A stretch of 5,628 nucleotides of DNA from a bacterium (GTDB taxonomy: Bacteria; Zhuqueibacterota; Zhuqueibacteria; Residuimicrobiales; Residuimicrobiaceae): contig JAAYTV010000282.1 in NCBI GenBank assembly GCA_012523655.1, positions 1 to 5,628 on the forward strand, read 5' to 3'. Of the stretch, positions 5,403 through 5,628 are shown piece by piece. The position numbers were made by a program, and so were the translations under genes. The notes below the pieces were generated by a model that did not search any database, was not told the DNA's origin, and saw only the letters and a list, made by a program, of their open reading frames with translations. Within the stretch, counting starts at the first letter, position 1. Each line of letters opens with the position of its first letter.

Positions 5403-5628
5403 TTGGAATTTGACGAATTATCAAATAGAGTCATAGGCTGTGTAATGGAGGTGCATCGGAATTTAGGGCCTGGCCTATTAGAATCCGCTTATGAGCAAGG
5501 TCTCGCAAGAGAATTCTCATTGGCCGATGTTAATTTTGAGATTCAAAAATCCATACCCGTATCCTATAAAGGCATTCAATTGGATTGCGGATACCGGCTG
5601 GATTTGTTTGTTGAGAACAGGTTAATTC
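5403..5628 (+). CDS. GxxExxY family protein, PDDEXK-like, N-terminal part (cut by window edge)
   Basis: Member of the GxxExxY family (PF13366-type, PDDEXK-like fold); its biological role is not established. I read 75 residues of a family that is usually about 125-135 long. MEFDELSNRVIGCVMEVHRNLGPG (1-24) is the standard N-terminus, followed by the naming motif GLLESAY (24-30, E27). CGYRLDLFVENRLI (62-75) matches the stretch with the conserved Arg-x-Asp (R65, D67) that normally leads into a Glu-x-Lys just beyond the window. TTG at 5403 is chosen because it reproduces the family N-terminus and has GAGGA 10 nt upstream; the first in-frame ATG (5445) would delete the conserved beginning. The open frame reaches back to 5355 without an ATG. 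Codons TTA, CTA, AGA and ATA are frequent, unlike the glycosyltransferase genes, which suggests transfer. It is divergent from the operon and probably an independent gene. Confidence 0.88.
   Translation, partial: MEFDELSNRVIGCVMEVHRNLGPGLLESAYEQGLAREFSLADVNFEIQKSIPVSYKGIQLDCGYRLDLFVENRLI

Noticed and set aside
1..5628. CRISPR array, toxin-antitoxin pair, retron or phage-defence island
   Set aside because: No regularly spaced repeats, reverse transcriptase, nuclease-helicase or small paired genes were found; the GxxExxY fold alone does not establish a defence role.

Overview
The window is bacterial. It has Shine-Dalgarno-led genes, a tRNA with an encoded CCA end, trigger factor, and a tightly packed set of surface-glycan glycosyltransferases. 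Base composition is moderately GC-rich up to about 5130 and clearly AT-rich after that. The trigger factor has a poorly conserved peptidyl-prolyl isomerase domain, and three of the five protein genes appear to start with TTG. This would suit a Gram-negative lineage such as the Bacteroidetes/Chlorobi/Calditrichaeota/KSB1 neighbourhood, but the window alone does not fix the phylum.

Layout, in the order the minus strand is transcribed (right to left). From 5130 to 1094 there is a compact three-gene operon: a 552-residue membrane GT39/ArnT-like glycosyltransferase, then two cytosolic GT4 (GT-B fold) glycosyltransferases of 416 and 375 residues. The first gap is 3 nt and the second junction is a 4-nt ATGA overlap with a perfect AGGAGG just upstream. 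A candidate promoter lies about 30 nt upstream of the first gene. After the operon comes tRNA-Leu(UAG) at 1054-969. It appears to have its own promoter, whose TTGACA -35 box overlaps the stop codon of the last glycosyltransferase. After the tRNA come a hairpin plus T8 tract (896-944) and then the trigger factor gene tig, which starts at TTG (843) and runs off the left edge after 281 codons.

The right end is different. Positions 5131-5402 are an AT-rich divergent intergenic region. From 5403 a plus-strand gene begins and runs off the right edge. It belongs to the GxxExxY family (PDDEXK-like, function unknown), with codon use unlike its neighbours and a short CACGARGA tandem repeat just before its start. 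It is the best candidate here for a horizontally acquired gene.

How the genes work together. The three glycosyltransferases probably act in one pathway for a cell-surface polysaccharide or glycoconjugate: two cytosolic sugar additions onto a lipid carrier, and one lipid-linked sugar transfer at the outer face of the membrane. Sugars and acceptor cannot be read from the sequence. tRNA-Leu and tig are housekeeping genes. I see no clear undescribed system. The most unusual items are the possible folded leader of tig, the promoter/stop-codon overlap, the Cys4 motif in one GT4 enzyme, and the GxxExxY gene with its upstream repeat.
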